Assembly: GCA_001873215.1 (NCBI GenBank)
Contig: MNYS01000010.1
Span: 1 to 42,450, forward strand
DNA from: Candidatus Levybacteria bacterium CG2_30_37_29
GTDB lineage: Bacteria; Patescibacteriota; Microgenomatia; Levybacterales; GWA1-39-11
Reading direction: 5' to 3'
DNA length: 42,450 bases
The notes beneath the pieces are model-generated. The model did no database searches and was not told the DNA's origin. It worked only from the letters and a program-made list of their open reading frames with translations. Positions 7,679 to 15,366 of this stretch are shown here, piece after piece; the first letter of the stretch is position 1; each line of letters begins with the position of its first letter. A program made the position numbers and the translations under genes.

Positions 7679-8883
7679 TGGATATTTACGAAGAATCGCT
7701 AAGGCTTCATAAAAAACTTAAAGGAAAACTTGAGGTAATTTCAAAAGTAAAAGTAAAAAACAAGCATGATCTTTCTTTGGTTTACACTCCCGGTGTTGCG
7801 GAGGTTTGCAAAGAAATTGCAAAAAATCCCCAAAAGGCATACGATCTGACAATTAAAAACAATACGGTTGCAATTATTTCAGACGGTTCGGCTGTTCTGG
7901 GCCTCGGGAATATCGGTCCGTATGCGGCTATTCCGGTGATGGAGGGAAAAGCTTTGCTTTTCAAAGAATATGCCGGTATTAATGCTTTTCCAATTACGGT
8001 TCAAGCACAAAACTCTTTTGAAATAATTAACTTGGTAAAAAATATAGCGCCGGTATTTGCCGGAATAAATTTGGAAGATATATCCGCGCCGCGGTGTTTT
8101 GAAATTGAAGAAGCACTTCAGGATATTGGAATTCCCGTTTTTCACGATGATCAGCATGGAACGGCAATAGTTTTACTTGCGGCACTTATTAATTCTGCAA
8201 AACTTGCAGGAAAAGATATGAGAGATCTTCGCGTTGTCATTAATGGTGCAGGTGCGGCAGGAACAGCAATTGCGCAATTATTGCTTTGTGTTGGTCATGA
8301 TCCAAAAGTATGCGAGCCTGTACGCGAAATTATTGTTTGCGATTCAGTCGGAATTATTACAAAAGCAAGGCCAGATATTCAAAATAATTTTTGGAAAATG
8401 CGACTTGCAAATATTACAAATAGGAATGATATATCAGGAAATCTTGTCGAAGCGCTAGAGAATGCTGACGTATTTATAGGTGTAAGTAAAGGGAACGTTT
8501 TGGATCCGCTACTTATAAAAAGAATGGCAAAAAAACCTATTATTTTTGCAATGGCAAATCCTGCTCCTGAAATTTTACCGGACGTTGCAAAAAAGGCAGG
8601 AGCTTTTATCGTTGGGACAGGAAGAAGTGATATGCCAAATCAAGTAAATAATGTTTTGGCTTTCCCCGGAGTTTTCTTGGGTGCAATAAGGGCGCGGGCA
8701 AAAACTATCAGTAATGGCATGAAAATAGGTGCTGCATTTGCTCTTGCTTCATGTGTCCAAAAACCAACGACTAATAATATTCTTCCCTCTTCTCTTGATA
8801 AATCAGTTTCTGAAATTATTGCAAGACGTGTTGAAAAAGTATATAGAGATGAACAGAAACAAATACTTGTTTCCCACCGGTAA
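7678..8883 (+). CDS. NAD(P)-dependent malic enzyme
   Basis: It decarboxylates malate to pyruvate. The short bacterial form (401 residues) carries SLVYTPGVAEVCKEI, ISDGSAVLGLGNIGPYAAIPVMEGKA, the metal-binding stretch EDISAPRCFEIEE, HDDQHGTA, and a Rossmann motif INGAGAAGTAIAQLL. The C-terminal NVLAFPGVFLGAIRARA block is typical of the family. It starts on the last base of the gdhA stop, so the two proteins should be made together. That pairing links glutamate/2-oxoglutarate and malate/pyruvate exchange to NAD(P)H balance. No phosphotransacetylase extension is present. Confidence 0.95.
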   Translation: MDIYEESLRLHKKLKGKLEVISKVKVKNKHDLSLVYTPGVAEVCKEIAKNPQKAYDLTIKNNTVAIISDGSAVLGLGNIGPYAAIPVMEGKALLFKEYAGINAFPITVQAQNSFEIINLVKNIAPVFAGINLEDISAPRCFEIEEALQDIGIPVFHDDQHGTAIVLLAALINSAKLAGKDMRDLRVVINGAGAAGTAIAQLLLCVGHDPKVCEPVREIIVCDSVGIITKARPDIQNNFWKMRLANITNRNDISGNLVEALENADVFIGVSKGNVLDPLLIKRMAKKPIIFAMANPAPEILPDVAKKAGAFIVGTGRSDMPNQVNNVLAFPGVFLGAIRARAKTISNGMKIGAAFALASCVQKPTTNNILPSSLDKSVSEIIARRVEKVYRDEQKQILVSHR

Positions 8884-8885
8884 TT

Positions 8886-8913
8886 TTGAATCTATCTCCA
8901 TTTTTAGTATAAT
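8886..8913 (+). promoter_or_regulatory. Promoter of tRNA-Arg (TCT)
   Basis: TTGAAT, 16-bp spacer, TATAAT at 8908-8913 in the shared TTTTTAGTATAAT context. Confidence 0.65.
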
Positions 8914-8945
8914 TTGACAAGGTCTAGGTTTAAATAAACAATTTT

Positions 8946-9018
8946 GCGCCTGTAGCTCAATGGATAGAGCAATTCCCTTCTAAGGAATAGGTTGCGTGTT
9001 CGACTCACGCCAGGCGCG
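8946..9018 (+). tRNA. tRNA-Arg (TCT)
   Basis: The acceptor GCGCCTG pairs with CAGGCGC. The anticodon stem ATTCC/GGAAT has loop CTTCTAA (anticodon TCT), and the T-arm is GCGTG TTCGACT CACGC. The discriminator is G. CCA is not encoded. Confidence 0.95.
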
Positions 9019-9084
9019 CAGCGTAAGTTCCGCTTAGCGGAACAACGCTGCTGAAACGTTAAAATCATTGATTTTTTACGTTTC
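9018..9084 (+). repeat. Two tandem hairpins downstream of tRNA-Arg
   Basis: First hairpin: GCAGCGT/ACGCTGC outside GTTCCGC/GCGGAAC (9018-9051). Second: GAAACGT/ACGTTTC with an AT-rich continuation (9053-9084). They may end the tRNA transcript or form part of a palindromic repeat. No clear U-tract follows. Confidence 0.55.
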
Positions 9085-9104
9085 GCCACTCGATAAATTA
9101 TATT

Positions 9105-9791
9105 ATGTTTCCGCTTTCTGACACACATCGGTTAAAGGGATTTCCTTTTGTAACAATCGGTCTAATAGCTTTAAATGTTTTTATATTCATAGAACAACTA
9201 ACTTCTGATGATCCAAATGCGCTTATTTCTCAATTCGCGCTCATACCAAAAAACGTTTCATTCTTTAATATTTCAACGCTTACGCCATTTGTTACTTCAA
9301 TTTTTCTTCACGGTGGATTTTTGCATATTGCGGCAAATATGTGGTTTTTATGGATATTCGGTGACAATATAGAACTTGAAATAGGAAGAATCCGCTATCT
9401 TTTACTATTTATTTTTGCAGGAATTTTTGGAAACGTTATGCAATATTTATTTTTAAGCGCGTCTCCTATTCCTATGATAGGCGCATCAGGTGCTGTTTCG
9501 GGAATTCTTGGAGCATACGCAGTTATTTTTCCAAGGAATAAAATAAAAACACTTTTGCCATTGCTTTTTATTTTTACGGTTGTTCAAGTGCCAGCTTTGT
9601 TTTATACTGTCTATTGGTTTGTTATTCAATTATTTTCAGGAATTTTTTCCCTTCCTTTTGCATTCCAAACAGGTGGTGTAGCTTTCTGGGCTCATATTGG
9701 AGGATTTTTAACAGGGGTGTGGTTTGTTCGAAAGTTTCCATATATTAAAAGTTCAAATACCGAAATTATTGAAGGCGAAATTGTCGAATAG
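9105..9791 (+). CDS. Rhomboid-family intramembrane serine protease
   Basis: The 228-residue integral membrane protease has about six or seven helices. The catalytic Ser is in GASGAVSG (Ser128) and the catalytic His in WAHIGGFLTG (His197). The family's HGGFLHIAANMWFLWIFGDNIE block lies near residues 69-90. It cleaves transmembrane segments of client proteins within the membrane; the substrate here is unknown. The short cytoplasmic start (FPLSDTHRLKGFPFVTI) is typical of the YqgP-like branch. An AT-rich -10-like sequence touches the ATG, so the message may be leaderless. It is a stand-alone gene. Confidence 0.95.
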   Translation: MFPLSDTHRLKGFPFVTIGLIALNVFIFIEQLTSDDPNALISQFALIPKNVSFFNISTLTPFVTSIFLHGGFLHIAANMWFLWIFGDNIELEIGRIRYLLLFIFAGIFGNVMQYLFLSASPIPMIGASGAVSGILGAYAVIFPRNKIKTLLPLLFIFTVVQVPALFYTVYWFVIQLFSGIFSLPFAFQTGGVAFWAHIGGFLTGVWFVRKFPYIKSSNTEIIEGEIVE

Positions 9792-9809
9792 TCCCTTTTT
9801 TAGTATAAT
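9781..9809 (+). promoter_or_regulatory. tRNA-His promoter
   Basis: TTGTCG, 17-bp spacer, TATAAT (9804-9809), again as TTTTTTAGTATAAT. The -35 overlaps the end of the rhomboid gene. Confidence 0.65.
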
Positions 9810-9856
9810 ACAAGAACAATTTTAAATTTAAAATTTTAAATTTTTAATTGAAACAC

Positions 9857-9929
9857 GGTGGATGTAGTTCAACAGTAGAACGCCAGATTGTGGATCTGGA
9901 GGTCGCGGGGGCAGCACCCGTCTTCCACC
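9857..9929 (+). tRNA. tRNA-His (GTG) with atypical T-loop
   Basis: The extra 5' G (G-1 opposite C73) and anticodon stem CCAGA/TCTGG with loop TTGTGGA identify tRNA-His. The T-stem GCGGG/CCCGT encloses GGCAGCA instead of the near-universal TTCRANY. The D-loop AACAGTA lacks the GG pair, and the acceptor has one T-T mismatch. It may be functional with a remodelled elbow, or be decaying. Confidence 0.85.
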
Positions 9930-9994
9930 CAAGAAAACTAGCTTCGAGAACTATATCAAATTATTGTATCCCTCGACAGGATTTAAACTTTTGG

Positions 9995-10000
9995 TATACT
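9995..10000 (+). promoter_or_regulatory. Extended -10 of the 10009 gene
   Basis: TGG-TATACT ends 8 nt before the ATG at 10009. It supports that start over the TTG at 9964 used by the ORF track. Confidence 0.5.
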
Positions 10001-10008
10001 TAAGGTAT

Positions 10009-10554
10009 ATGTGGAAGTATAAGAACCTAACTTTTTTTTGCATATCGTTAATTATTGCCTTTATTGTTTTTAGTTATGAGCCGTTTCATATATTTCTTAT
10101 AAGTCTTGGTAATCTCGGTTATATTGGAGCTTTTCTTGGAGGAGTTTTGTTTGTTTCTATTTTTACGGTAGTAACAGGAGCAGTAGTTCTTTTGGTGCTT
10201 GCAGAAAGTTTATCACCAATAGAAATTGGAGTTATTGCAGGACTAGGTGCGGTAATTGGAGATTTTACCATCTTTCGTTTTGTCAAAGGTAATTTAGCCA
10301 CAGAACTTAAAAGTATATACGATCATCTTGATGGAGATCATCATTTGATAAAATTACTTCATTCCAAATATTTTGGTTGGACATTACCTGTAATCGGTGC
10401 GATTGTTATTGCTTCTCCTTTACCTGATGAGATAGGCGTAAGTCTTATTGGAATTTCAAAGATGAAAACTTATCAATTTTTGGTTATCTCCTTTATTCTC
10501 AATGCTGTTGGTATCTTTCTGGTTGTTTCGGCCTCTTTAGTAATTAAGCCGTAA
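10009..10554 (+). CDS. Polytopic membrane protein, VTT/DedA-like (tentative)
   Basis: The 181-residue membrane protein has about four to five helices, starting MWKYKNLTFFCISLIIAF. The block LGAVIGDFTIFRFVKGNL and later IASPLPDEIGVSLIGISKMKTYQF recalls the VTT (SNARE-associated, DedA) fold, in which re-entrant loops with conserved acidic and Pro residues form a lipid path. The match is by pattern only. The start was moved from TTG 9964 to ATG 10009 because an extended -10 box lies between them. It sits just downstream of tRNA-His, inside the stretch bounded by the tRNA 3'-end repeat. Confidence 0.6.
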   Translation: MWKYKNLTFFCISLIIAFIVFSYEPFHIFLISLGNLGYIGAFLGGVLFVSIFTVVTGAVVLLVLAESLSPIEIGVIAGLGAVIGDFTIFRFVKGNLATELKSIYDHLDGDHHLIKLLHSKYFGWTLPVIGAIVIASPLPDEIGVSLIGISKMKTYQFLVISFILNAVGIFLVVSASLVIKP

Positions 10555-10670
10555 AATCCTATATCTAAACATGACATGAATAATGGTTTATTTCTTTTGT
10601 TTATGGTTATGAACTGAATTATATTCTTTTGTGATACACTTGAATAAACTATAAAATTATTAAGCCATAT

Positions 10671-11114
10671 ATGATAGTGACAAAAAAGAAAGTAATCGAG
10701 ATAGTTTTACCTATTGGGTATGTTATTTTATTAATTTCTACTCTATGGAATCAACATCTTGACATTAGCTTTAACAACATTGTTGCAGGTACTATTCAGT
10801 TGTCAACACCAATTAATGTAATTCTTCTTATACTGATAAAGTTGGTACCATTGCGTTTCTATAAATTTATTCAGTGGGTTTTGGGGGCACTATTCATAAT
10901 TTTTAATCTCTTTTGGGCACATTTCCATTTGAGTATTTTGGGATTGGCTTCTGGCAATAGAAATCCTAATCCGTTTGCATATAATTTATCAATATATACT
11001 GTCTTTTTTGCTTACTACTTGTTTCATAATCCAAAAAAGAGAAATCTCTATACATATCTAACACTACCCATACTATTTACAACTACACTTCTCTTATTAT
11101 ACTTAAGCATGTAA
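10671..11114 (+). CDS. Small integral membrane protein, unknown
   Basis: The 147-residue hydrophobic protein has four predicted helices (about 8-25, 45-62, 66-88, 125-145) and short polar loops such as SGNRNPNPFAYN and HNPKKRNLY. No motif allows an assignment. TATAAA about 15 bp upstream of the ATG is a plausible -10. It lies between the VTT-like protein and RidA in the same direction, in the region bounded by tRNA-His and its 3'-end repeat. Confidence 0.55.
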   Translation: MIVTKKKVIEIVLPIGYVILLISTLWNQHLDISFNNIVAGTIQLSTPINVILLILIKLVPLRFYKFIQWVLGALFIIFNLFWAHFHLSILGLASGNRNPNPFAYNLSIYTVFFAYYLFHNPKKRNLYTYLTLPILFTTTLLLLYLSM

Positions 11115-11127
11115 GCTGACTCTTTGT

Positions 11128-11141
11128 GCACCGTCTTCCAC
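11128..11141 (+). repeat. Direct repeat of the tRNA-His 3' end (possible att site)
   Basis: GCACCGTCTTCCAC matches the tRNA-His 3' end GCACCCGTCTTCCAC (9914-9928) with one base missing; CCGTCTTCCAC is exact. Duplication of a tRNA 3' end is the hallmark of integrase attachment sites, but no integrase is seen between the copies. Confidence 0.35.
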
Positions 11142-11170
11142 TCTAAGTTATTTAGCCACAAAACTTGTGA

Positions 11171-11176
11171 TATAAT
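11171..11176 (+). promoter_or_regulatory. Leaderless promoter of ridA
   Basis: TGA-TATAAT ends exactly 7 bases upstream of the ATG at 11183, so transcription should start at the A of the start codon. There is no Shine-Dalgarno sequence. Confidence 0.6.
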
Positions 11177-11182
11177 CTCTTT

Positions 11183-11524
11183 ATGGCACTACCTTTTTCT
11201 CCATCAGTAAGTAAAAACGGTTTTGTATTTATCTCTGGTCAAGTTTATTTAACTGAAGAAGGAAAACTTCTTGAAGGAACAATTGAAGAACAAACACATC
11301 AGGTAATGAAAAACATACAAAAGATTTTGCAAAAGGATAATTTAGATTTTAATAATGTCGTTAAAACAACAATCTATACAACGGATATGTCTTTGTATGG
11401 AAAAGTTAACGAGGTATATGCTTCATATTTTCAAGAACCTTATCCAGCAAGAGAAATGGTCTGTGTTGGCGAATTGCCCCTTGGCTCAAAATTAGAGGTA
11501 AGTATGATTGCTGCTAAAGAATAG
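11183..11524 (+). CDS. ridA: RidA-family reactive intermediate deaminase
   Basis: The 113-residue protein shows the RidA/YjgF/UK114 signature: GFVFISGQVYL at the start, TTIYTTDMSLYGKVNEVYASYF in the middle, and YPAREMVCVGELPLGSKLEVSMIA, with the conserved substrate-binding Arg in PAREMV. Family members hydrolyse enamine/imine intermediates from PLP enzymes. The product is slightly shorter than the usual 125-130 residues, missing part of the first strand. A TATAAT box placed for leaderless transcription precedes it. It is not coupled to a PLP enzyme here. Confidence 0.92.
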   Translation: MALPFSPSVSKNGFVFISGQVYLTEEGKLLEGTIEEQTHQVMKNIQKILQKDNLDFNNVVKTTIYTTDMSLYGKVNEVYASYFQEPYPAREMVCVGELPLGSKLEVSMIAAKE

Positions 11525-11578
11525 CGAATAGAGTTGCGAATGCTGTTCTGAAAAACATCTTAAAATACTCCAACCTGA

Positions 11579-11584
11579 TATAAT
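11579..11584 (+). promoter_or_regulatory. Leaderless promoter of the NUDIX gene
   Basis: TGA-TATAAT ends 7 bases upstream of the ATG at 11591, the same geometry as ridA. Confidence 0.6.
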
Positions 11585-11590
11585 AATTTT

Positions 11591-12026
11591 ATGGCACTGT
11601 CAAATAGTGAACCGTGTTCTGTTTGCGGCAGATACAAGAATAGGCGAGTCGCGATAGACGCAATTATAATCAGGGATAATAAAATCCTTCTTATTAAGCG
11701 TGCATTTGAACCTTTTAAAGGATTTTGGGCTCTCCCGGGAGGAGGAGTAGATTTTGACGAAACAGCAGAAGACGCTGTTCGAAAAGAGGTTTGGGAAGAG
11801 GTTGGTCTAAAAGTTACGTCAATAAAATTTTTAAATATTTATACTGATCCTGATAGAGATCCCAATCAAGTTACTGCTCTTGCGTACTTTGCTGAAACCG
11901 AAGGGGAAACCAAAAGCAGGGAGCGATGCAAAGGAATGTGAATTTTTTCCCCTCAACCATTTTCCTGAACCGGTGGCGCTTGATCACAAGAAAATTATTC
12001 AAGAATACCTTGACAAAAGAAGTTGA
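11591..12026 (+). pseudogene. NUDIX hydrolase with a frameshift
   Basis: The N-terminus has a CSVCGRYKNRRVAIDAII knuckle, then the Nudix box (GGGVDFDETAEDAVRKEVWEEVGL) with the catalytic REVxEEXG-type helix. The track ORF stops at 11941 after a nonsense tail SRERCKGM. Removing one A from the run of four at 11912-11915 restores AGSDAKECEFFPLNHFPEP, ending LDKRS at a TGA at 12024-12026, a normal ending of this family (about 145 residues). So either the gene is broken by a homopolymer slip or the assembly has an error. Substrate is unknown; members hydrolyse nucleoside diphosphate derivatives. Confidence 0.85.
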
Positions 12027-12041
12027 AGTTTGAAGCTTTGG

Positions 12042-12047
12042 TATAAT
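12042..12047 (+). promoter_or_regulatory. Leaderless promoter of the EamA transporter
   Basis: TGG-TATAAT (extended -10) ends 8 bases before the ATG at 12055. Confidence 0.6.
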
Positions 12048-12054
12048 TATCTTC

Positions 12055-12915
12055 ATGTCGTATATACTTTTTGCTTGGATTGCGTCGCTTTCTTCAGGTT
12101 TGCTCGTAGTAATCACAAAATTAACCAGTAAGCATGCGATCGCAAACCCATGGCTCTTTAATTTTTTACGGACTTTAGTTGTTGTTCTTTTTATTATTCC
12201 GCTTGCTTTAATTAACAATTCGAGTATGCCCCATAACTGGCTTCCAATTGTTGCTGCCGCTATCACAAGCGTATTATTTTATATCTTTTATATTCTTGCC
12301 ATTTATAAGCTGGATGTTTCGACAATAGTTCCGCTCTTTAATTTCAGAACGGTATTTGCAGTTTTACTTGGCGTTTTATTATTTCAAGAAAAATTTACAT
12401 CTTATCAATATTTTCTTGTTCTGATAATTATTATTGCGGGGATTTTTTCAACAATTGATGAAAAATTTAACGTACGTTCATTTTTCAACAAAGCGGTTGG
12501 AATAGCGCTTTTAGCGATGATATTTCTGGCCCTTAACAGCGTAGCGGTAAAATGGGCTTTTATGTTTGATGATGTGTGGACGGTAAATTTGTGGATAGGA
12601 GTAATTAGTTTAATTATAGTCTTACCGACATTGCCTTTATTTTATAAAGATTTGTTTAAGGTTGGGCGCAATCAAATTTTGTCGATTGGAGTAATTGGTT
12701 TTTTCCAAACAATAACCAATTTGACATTCACGCTCGCGCTTGCTGTTAGTGTTGGCATAACTTCTGTTATTGTAACTATTCCGTTTTCTATGATTCTGGC
12801 TGTTCTGTTTTCTGTTTTTGCGCCCAAATTACTTGAAAAACATACTGCAAAAATTTACATAATACGTTTTACTGCCGCAGCAATCATGATTTATGGAGCA
12901 TTACAGCTGTCGTGA
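12055..12915 (+). CDS. EamA/DMT-family transporter
   Basis: The 286-residue protein has about ten hydrophobic segments in two repeats of five, the usual size and layout of drug/metabolite transporters of the EamA type. The first repeat begins SYILFAWIASLSSGLLVVITKLTSKHA and shows VPLFNFRTVFAVLLGVLLFQEK at its end. The second ends with TIPFSMILAVLFSVFAPKLLEKHT, equivalent in position. Substrate cannot be told. It starts directly after the broken NUDIX gene with its own promoter, and the deacetylase gene begins 4 nt after its stop, so these two are likely co-transcribed. Confidence 0.85.
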   Translation: MSYILFAWIASLSSGLLVVITKLTSKHAIANPWLFNFLRTLVVVLFIIPLALINNSSMPHNWLPIVAAAITSVLFYIFYILAIYKLDVSTIVPLFNFRTVFAVLLGVLLFQEKFTSYQYFLVLIIIIAGIFSTIDEKFNVRSFFNKAVGIALLAMIFLALNSVAVKWAFMFDDVWTVNLWIGVISLIIVLPTLPLFYKDLFKVGRNQILSIGVIGFFQTITNLTFTLALAVSVGITSVIVTIPFSMILAVLFSVFAPKLLEKHTAKIYIIRFTAAAIMIYGALQLS

Positions 12916-12919
12916 CAAA

Positions 12920-13843
12920 ATGAAAAAAGCAAAAAAGTTAAAAAATAAAAAAAAATCAAAACAACAAATTAAAAGAAGATTGGGACTGATTAAGGTTCTT
13001 TTATACATTTTTGTAATTTGTTTTGCTATATACGGCGTAAAAATGTATATAAACAAATATGCTGGGCCTGGTACCTATAATGTTGCAAAGAAACTTGCAA
13101 AGGTAAAATTAGAAATGCCTACAGCTATTCCAACCACAATTCCACCAACTACTTTTGTTGAGGAAATCCCAAGCGGTTTTTGTCTTCGTGTTCCTGTGAT
13201 CTTTTACCACCACATAGAGCCAATTGACCAGGCAAAAATAGAAGGACACGCTCAACTTACTGTTGATACATCAAATTTTGAGAACCAGATGAAATACCTA
13301 AGCGATAATGGATATACTTCATATTTTGCAGAGGATCTTGCAAACGCACTGATTAATAACCAAAGTCTTCCTGGAAAACCAGTTGTTATTACAGTTGATG
13401 ACGGATACAGTGATTTTTTCTCTTACGGATTTCCTATTATTCAAAAGTACAACATAAAAACGAGTCTTTTTATTCCTACGGGATTAATTGGTGTAGCAGG
13501 TTACATGACTTGGGACAATATAAGAAACATGGAAAGAAGCGGCGTTGTTAATTCATACAATCATACATGGTCTCATTATTCTATGGGTACAAATGACGAT
13601 ACAAAAATAGAACAAGAAATTCAAGCAGCTAAGTTTCAATTGATTGACCAGCTTGGTAAGGCTAATGATATTTTCGCATATCCTTATGGAACAACCAGTC
13701 CTGAAGCAATTAATGCTTTGCAAAATAAAGGATTTAGGGCCGCATTTACAACTATTCCGGGATATTATCAATGCGATAGTTATATCTTAAAACTTCGCCG
13801 CACCCGCATCGGCAACGCTTCTCTCTCTGTCTACGGTCTCTAA
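12920..13843 (+). CDS. Membrane-anchored polysaccharide deacetylase (NodB homology)
   Basis: It removes acetyl groups from an N-acetylated surface polysaccharide outside the membrane. A Lys-rich N-terminus and one membrane segment lead to a Pro/Thr linker (PTAIPTTIPPTT). The catalytic domain follows: VPVIFYHHIEP, motif 1 TVDDGYSD (catalytic Asp and metal Asp), motif 2 HTWSH (metal His pair), and FAYPYG. The C-terminus stops shortly after motif LRRTRIGN. I moved the start from 12893 to the ATG at 12920 (MKKAKKLKN), 4 nt after the EamA stop, because the earlier codons overlap that gene and read EHYSCRDK. Confidence 0.92.
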   Translation: MKKAKKLKNKKKSKQQIKRRLGLIKVLLYIFVICFAIYGVKMYINKYAGPGTYNVAKKLAKVKLEMPTAIPTTIPPTTFVEEIPSGFCLRVPVIFYHHIEPIDQAKIEGHAQLTVDTSNFENQMKYLSDNGYTSYFAEDLANALINNQSLPGKPVVITVDDGYSDFFSYGFPIIQKYNIKTSLFIPTGLIGVAGYMTWDNIRNMERSGVVNSYNHTWSHYSMGTNDDTKIEQEIQAAKFQLIDQLGKANDIFAYPYGTTSPEAINALQNKGFRAAFTTIPGYYQCDSYILKLRRTRIGNASLSVYGL

Positions 13844-13853
13844 ATTTTTATCA

Positions 13854-13870
13854 CAAACTGGTATAGTTTG
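13854..13870 (+). terminator. Possible weak terminator after the deacetylase gene
   Basis: CAAACT-GGTAT-AGTTTG hairpin 10 bp after the stop, followed by T-rich ATTCTTTTGTTC. The stem is only 6 bp; the same bases also contain TGG-TATAGT, a possible extended -10. The rest of the gap to 14123 is AT-rich and shows only -10-like TATAAT at 14100-14105 before dinB. Confidence 0.3.
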
Positions 13871-14123
13871 ATTCTTTTGTTCTAGTTTTGTTCGATTGTT
13901 TTTCGTATATTTTTCTAATAATATTATCTTATGCTACTGCTCATTCACTTCATTCAGGGTAAACCCAAACTTTCAAAACTTGTTCGAAGCATTATTAAAA
14001 TGTATATTTTTTGGATACTATATTAAGAATTTTAAAGCTCAAATTTTAAATTTTAATTGAAATCTAAATGTTTAAAAGATTAAAAATTGATTTAAAATTT
14101 ATAATTTAAAATTAAAAATTATT

Positions 14124-15362
14124 ATGCAACGCACAATTCTCCATATAGACTTTGACTCGTTCTTTGCTTCGTGCGAGCAGCACTTTAATCCAAATTTAAG
14201 AAATAAACCTATTGGAGTAACTGCGGCAAACGGAAGAACGTGCATTATTGCTGCAAGCAGGGAGGCAAAAAAATTCGGTGTCAAAACAGGGACACGAAGT
14301 TGGGAAGCGGAAAAATTGTGTCCGAAAATTCAGCTTATCAAAGCGGACTTTGACAGATATCTGGAAATTACAAAAAAGTTTATCCAAATTGCAAGCCTAT
14401 ACTCTCCCCTTGTTGAAGTTTTTTCTCTTGACGAAGTATTTATTGACATAACTCCTGTTTTGCATTTGCATAAAAGCGTTGATGATATTGTGGATGCGTT
14501 TAAGAAGCAACTTGCAGACGAAATAGGTCCTACAATTACAGTTTCCGTAGGCGTATCCTACAACAAACTGCTTGCAAAACTGGCAAGCGGTATGAATAAG
14601 CCTGACGGATATGTCGTTATTACAAAAGAAAATCTTGATACCATTTACAAACAAACTGAGCTTACCGATATTTGTGGCATAGGAGAAAGATACAAGCAGC
14701 GTTTAAACTTTCTTGGCATCAATAATTTGATGGCTCTTAGGGAGTATCCGTTCTTGGCTCTCAAACAAGAATTTGGTACCGTAGCATCGCAAAATCTTAT
14801 GAATTTTGCATGGGGATATGATGACAGCCCCGTTATTTCATATCTTGAAGAAACATCCGCAAAATCCGTAGGAAGAAATTATTGTTTGCCGAAAAATGAA
14901 TATGATAAGGAAAAGATATTACAGGTTTTGTTTGAGCTTTGCGAAGAAATTGCAATAAAGCTTAGAAGGCTTAAGAAAAAAGGAAGAACTGTAGGGTTGT
15001 ATTTGTCGGGTGAAGGAAATTATAACCAGCGCAAAACCGCAAAAAATTATACAAATTCAGGACAAGACATTTTCAGGGTTTGCAAAGGACTGTATGATAG
15101 TTGGAAAGATTTGTTGATGGTGCGTCAAGTTGGTATATATGTGTCAAATTTAATTGATGAAACTTACATTACTCCATCTTTATTTGAAAACCCTAAAACC
15201 GAAATAGTTATGCGTGTAATTGATGGTATTAACGAGCGTTTTGGTCATCACACGGTTCGTAAAGGATACGTTTTGTCTGCTCCTAAGCTTGACACAAAAC
15301 CAAATGGTTTTTTAGCGGACAGATGGGAAAGAATAAACCTTGCCAACAATTTGGCGGTATAA
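14124..15362 (+). CDS. dinB: DNA polymerase IV (Y-family translesion polymerase)
   Basis: The 412-residue Y-family polymerase has the palm motif HIDFDSFFASCEQ (first metal Asp), TAANGRTCIIAASREAKKFGVKTG in the fingers, and the catalytic pair in YSPLVEVFSLDEVFIDI. Then comes VSVGVSYNKLLAKLASGMNKPDG and a helix-hairpin-helix-like thumb (LTDICGIGERYKQRLNFLGI). The little-finger domain follows, ending TKPNGFLADRWERINLANN. No clear beta-clamp binding peptide was identified at the C-terminus. It belongs functionally with the SOS/repair genes at 21-29 kb but stands alone here. A TATAAT lies 18 nt upstream of the ATG. Confidence 0.95.
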   Translation: MQRTILHIDFDSFFASCEQHFNPNLRNKPIGVTAANGRTCIIAASREAKKFGVKTGTRSWEAEKLCPKIQLIKADFDRYLEITKKFIQIASLYSPLVEVFSLDEVFIDITPVLHLHKSVDDIVDAFKKQLADEIGPTITVSVGVSYNKLLAKLASGMNKPDGYVVITKENLDTIYKQTELTDICGIGERYKQRLNFLGINNLMALREYPFLALKQEFGTVASQNLMNFAWGYDDSPVISYLEETSAKSVGRNYCLPKNEYDKEKILQVLFELCEEIAIKLRRLKKKGRTVGLYLSGEGNYNQRKTAKNYTNSGQDIFRVCKGLYDSWKDLLMVRQVGIYVSNLIDETYITPSLFENPKTEIVMRVIDGINERFGHHTVRKGYVLSAPKLDTKPNGFLADRWERINLANNLAV

Positions 15363-15366
15363 AAAA

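Noticed and set aside
8904-9128. Minus-strand 74-residue ORF
   Set aside because: It is the antisense of tRNA-Arg and the hairpins.
9964-10008. Upstream TTG start of the VTT-like protein
   Set aside because: The extra codons overlap an extended -10 box and encode no conserved residues; the ATG at 10009 fits the leaderless pattern.
13931-14026. 31-codon ORF starting MLLLIHFIQGKPK
   Set aside because: A -10-like box precedes it, but its beginning resembles a dispersed CATTCACTTCATTCAG repeat and the peptide has no feature to support it.
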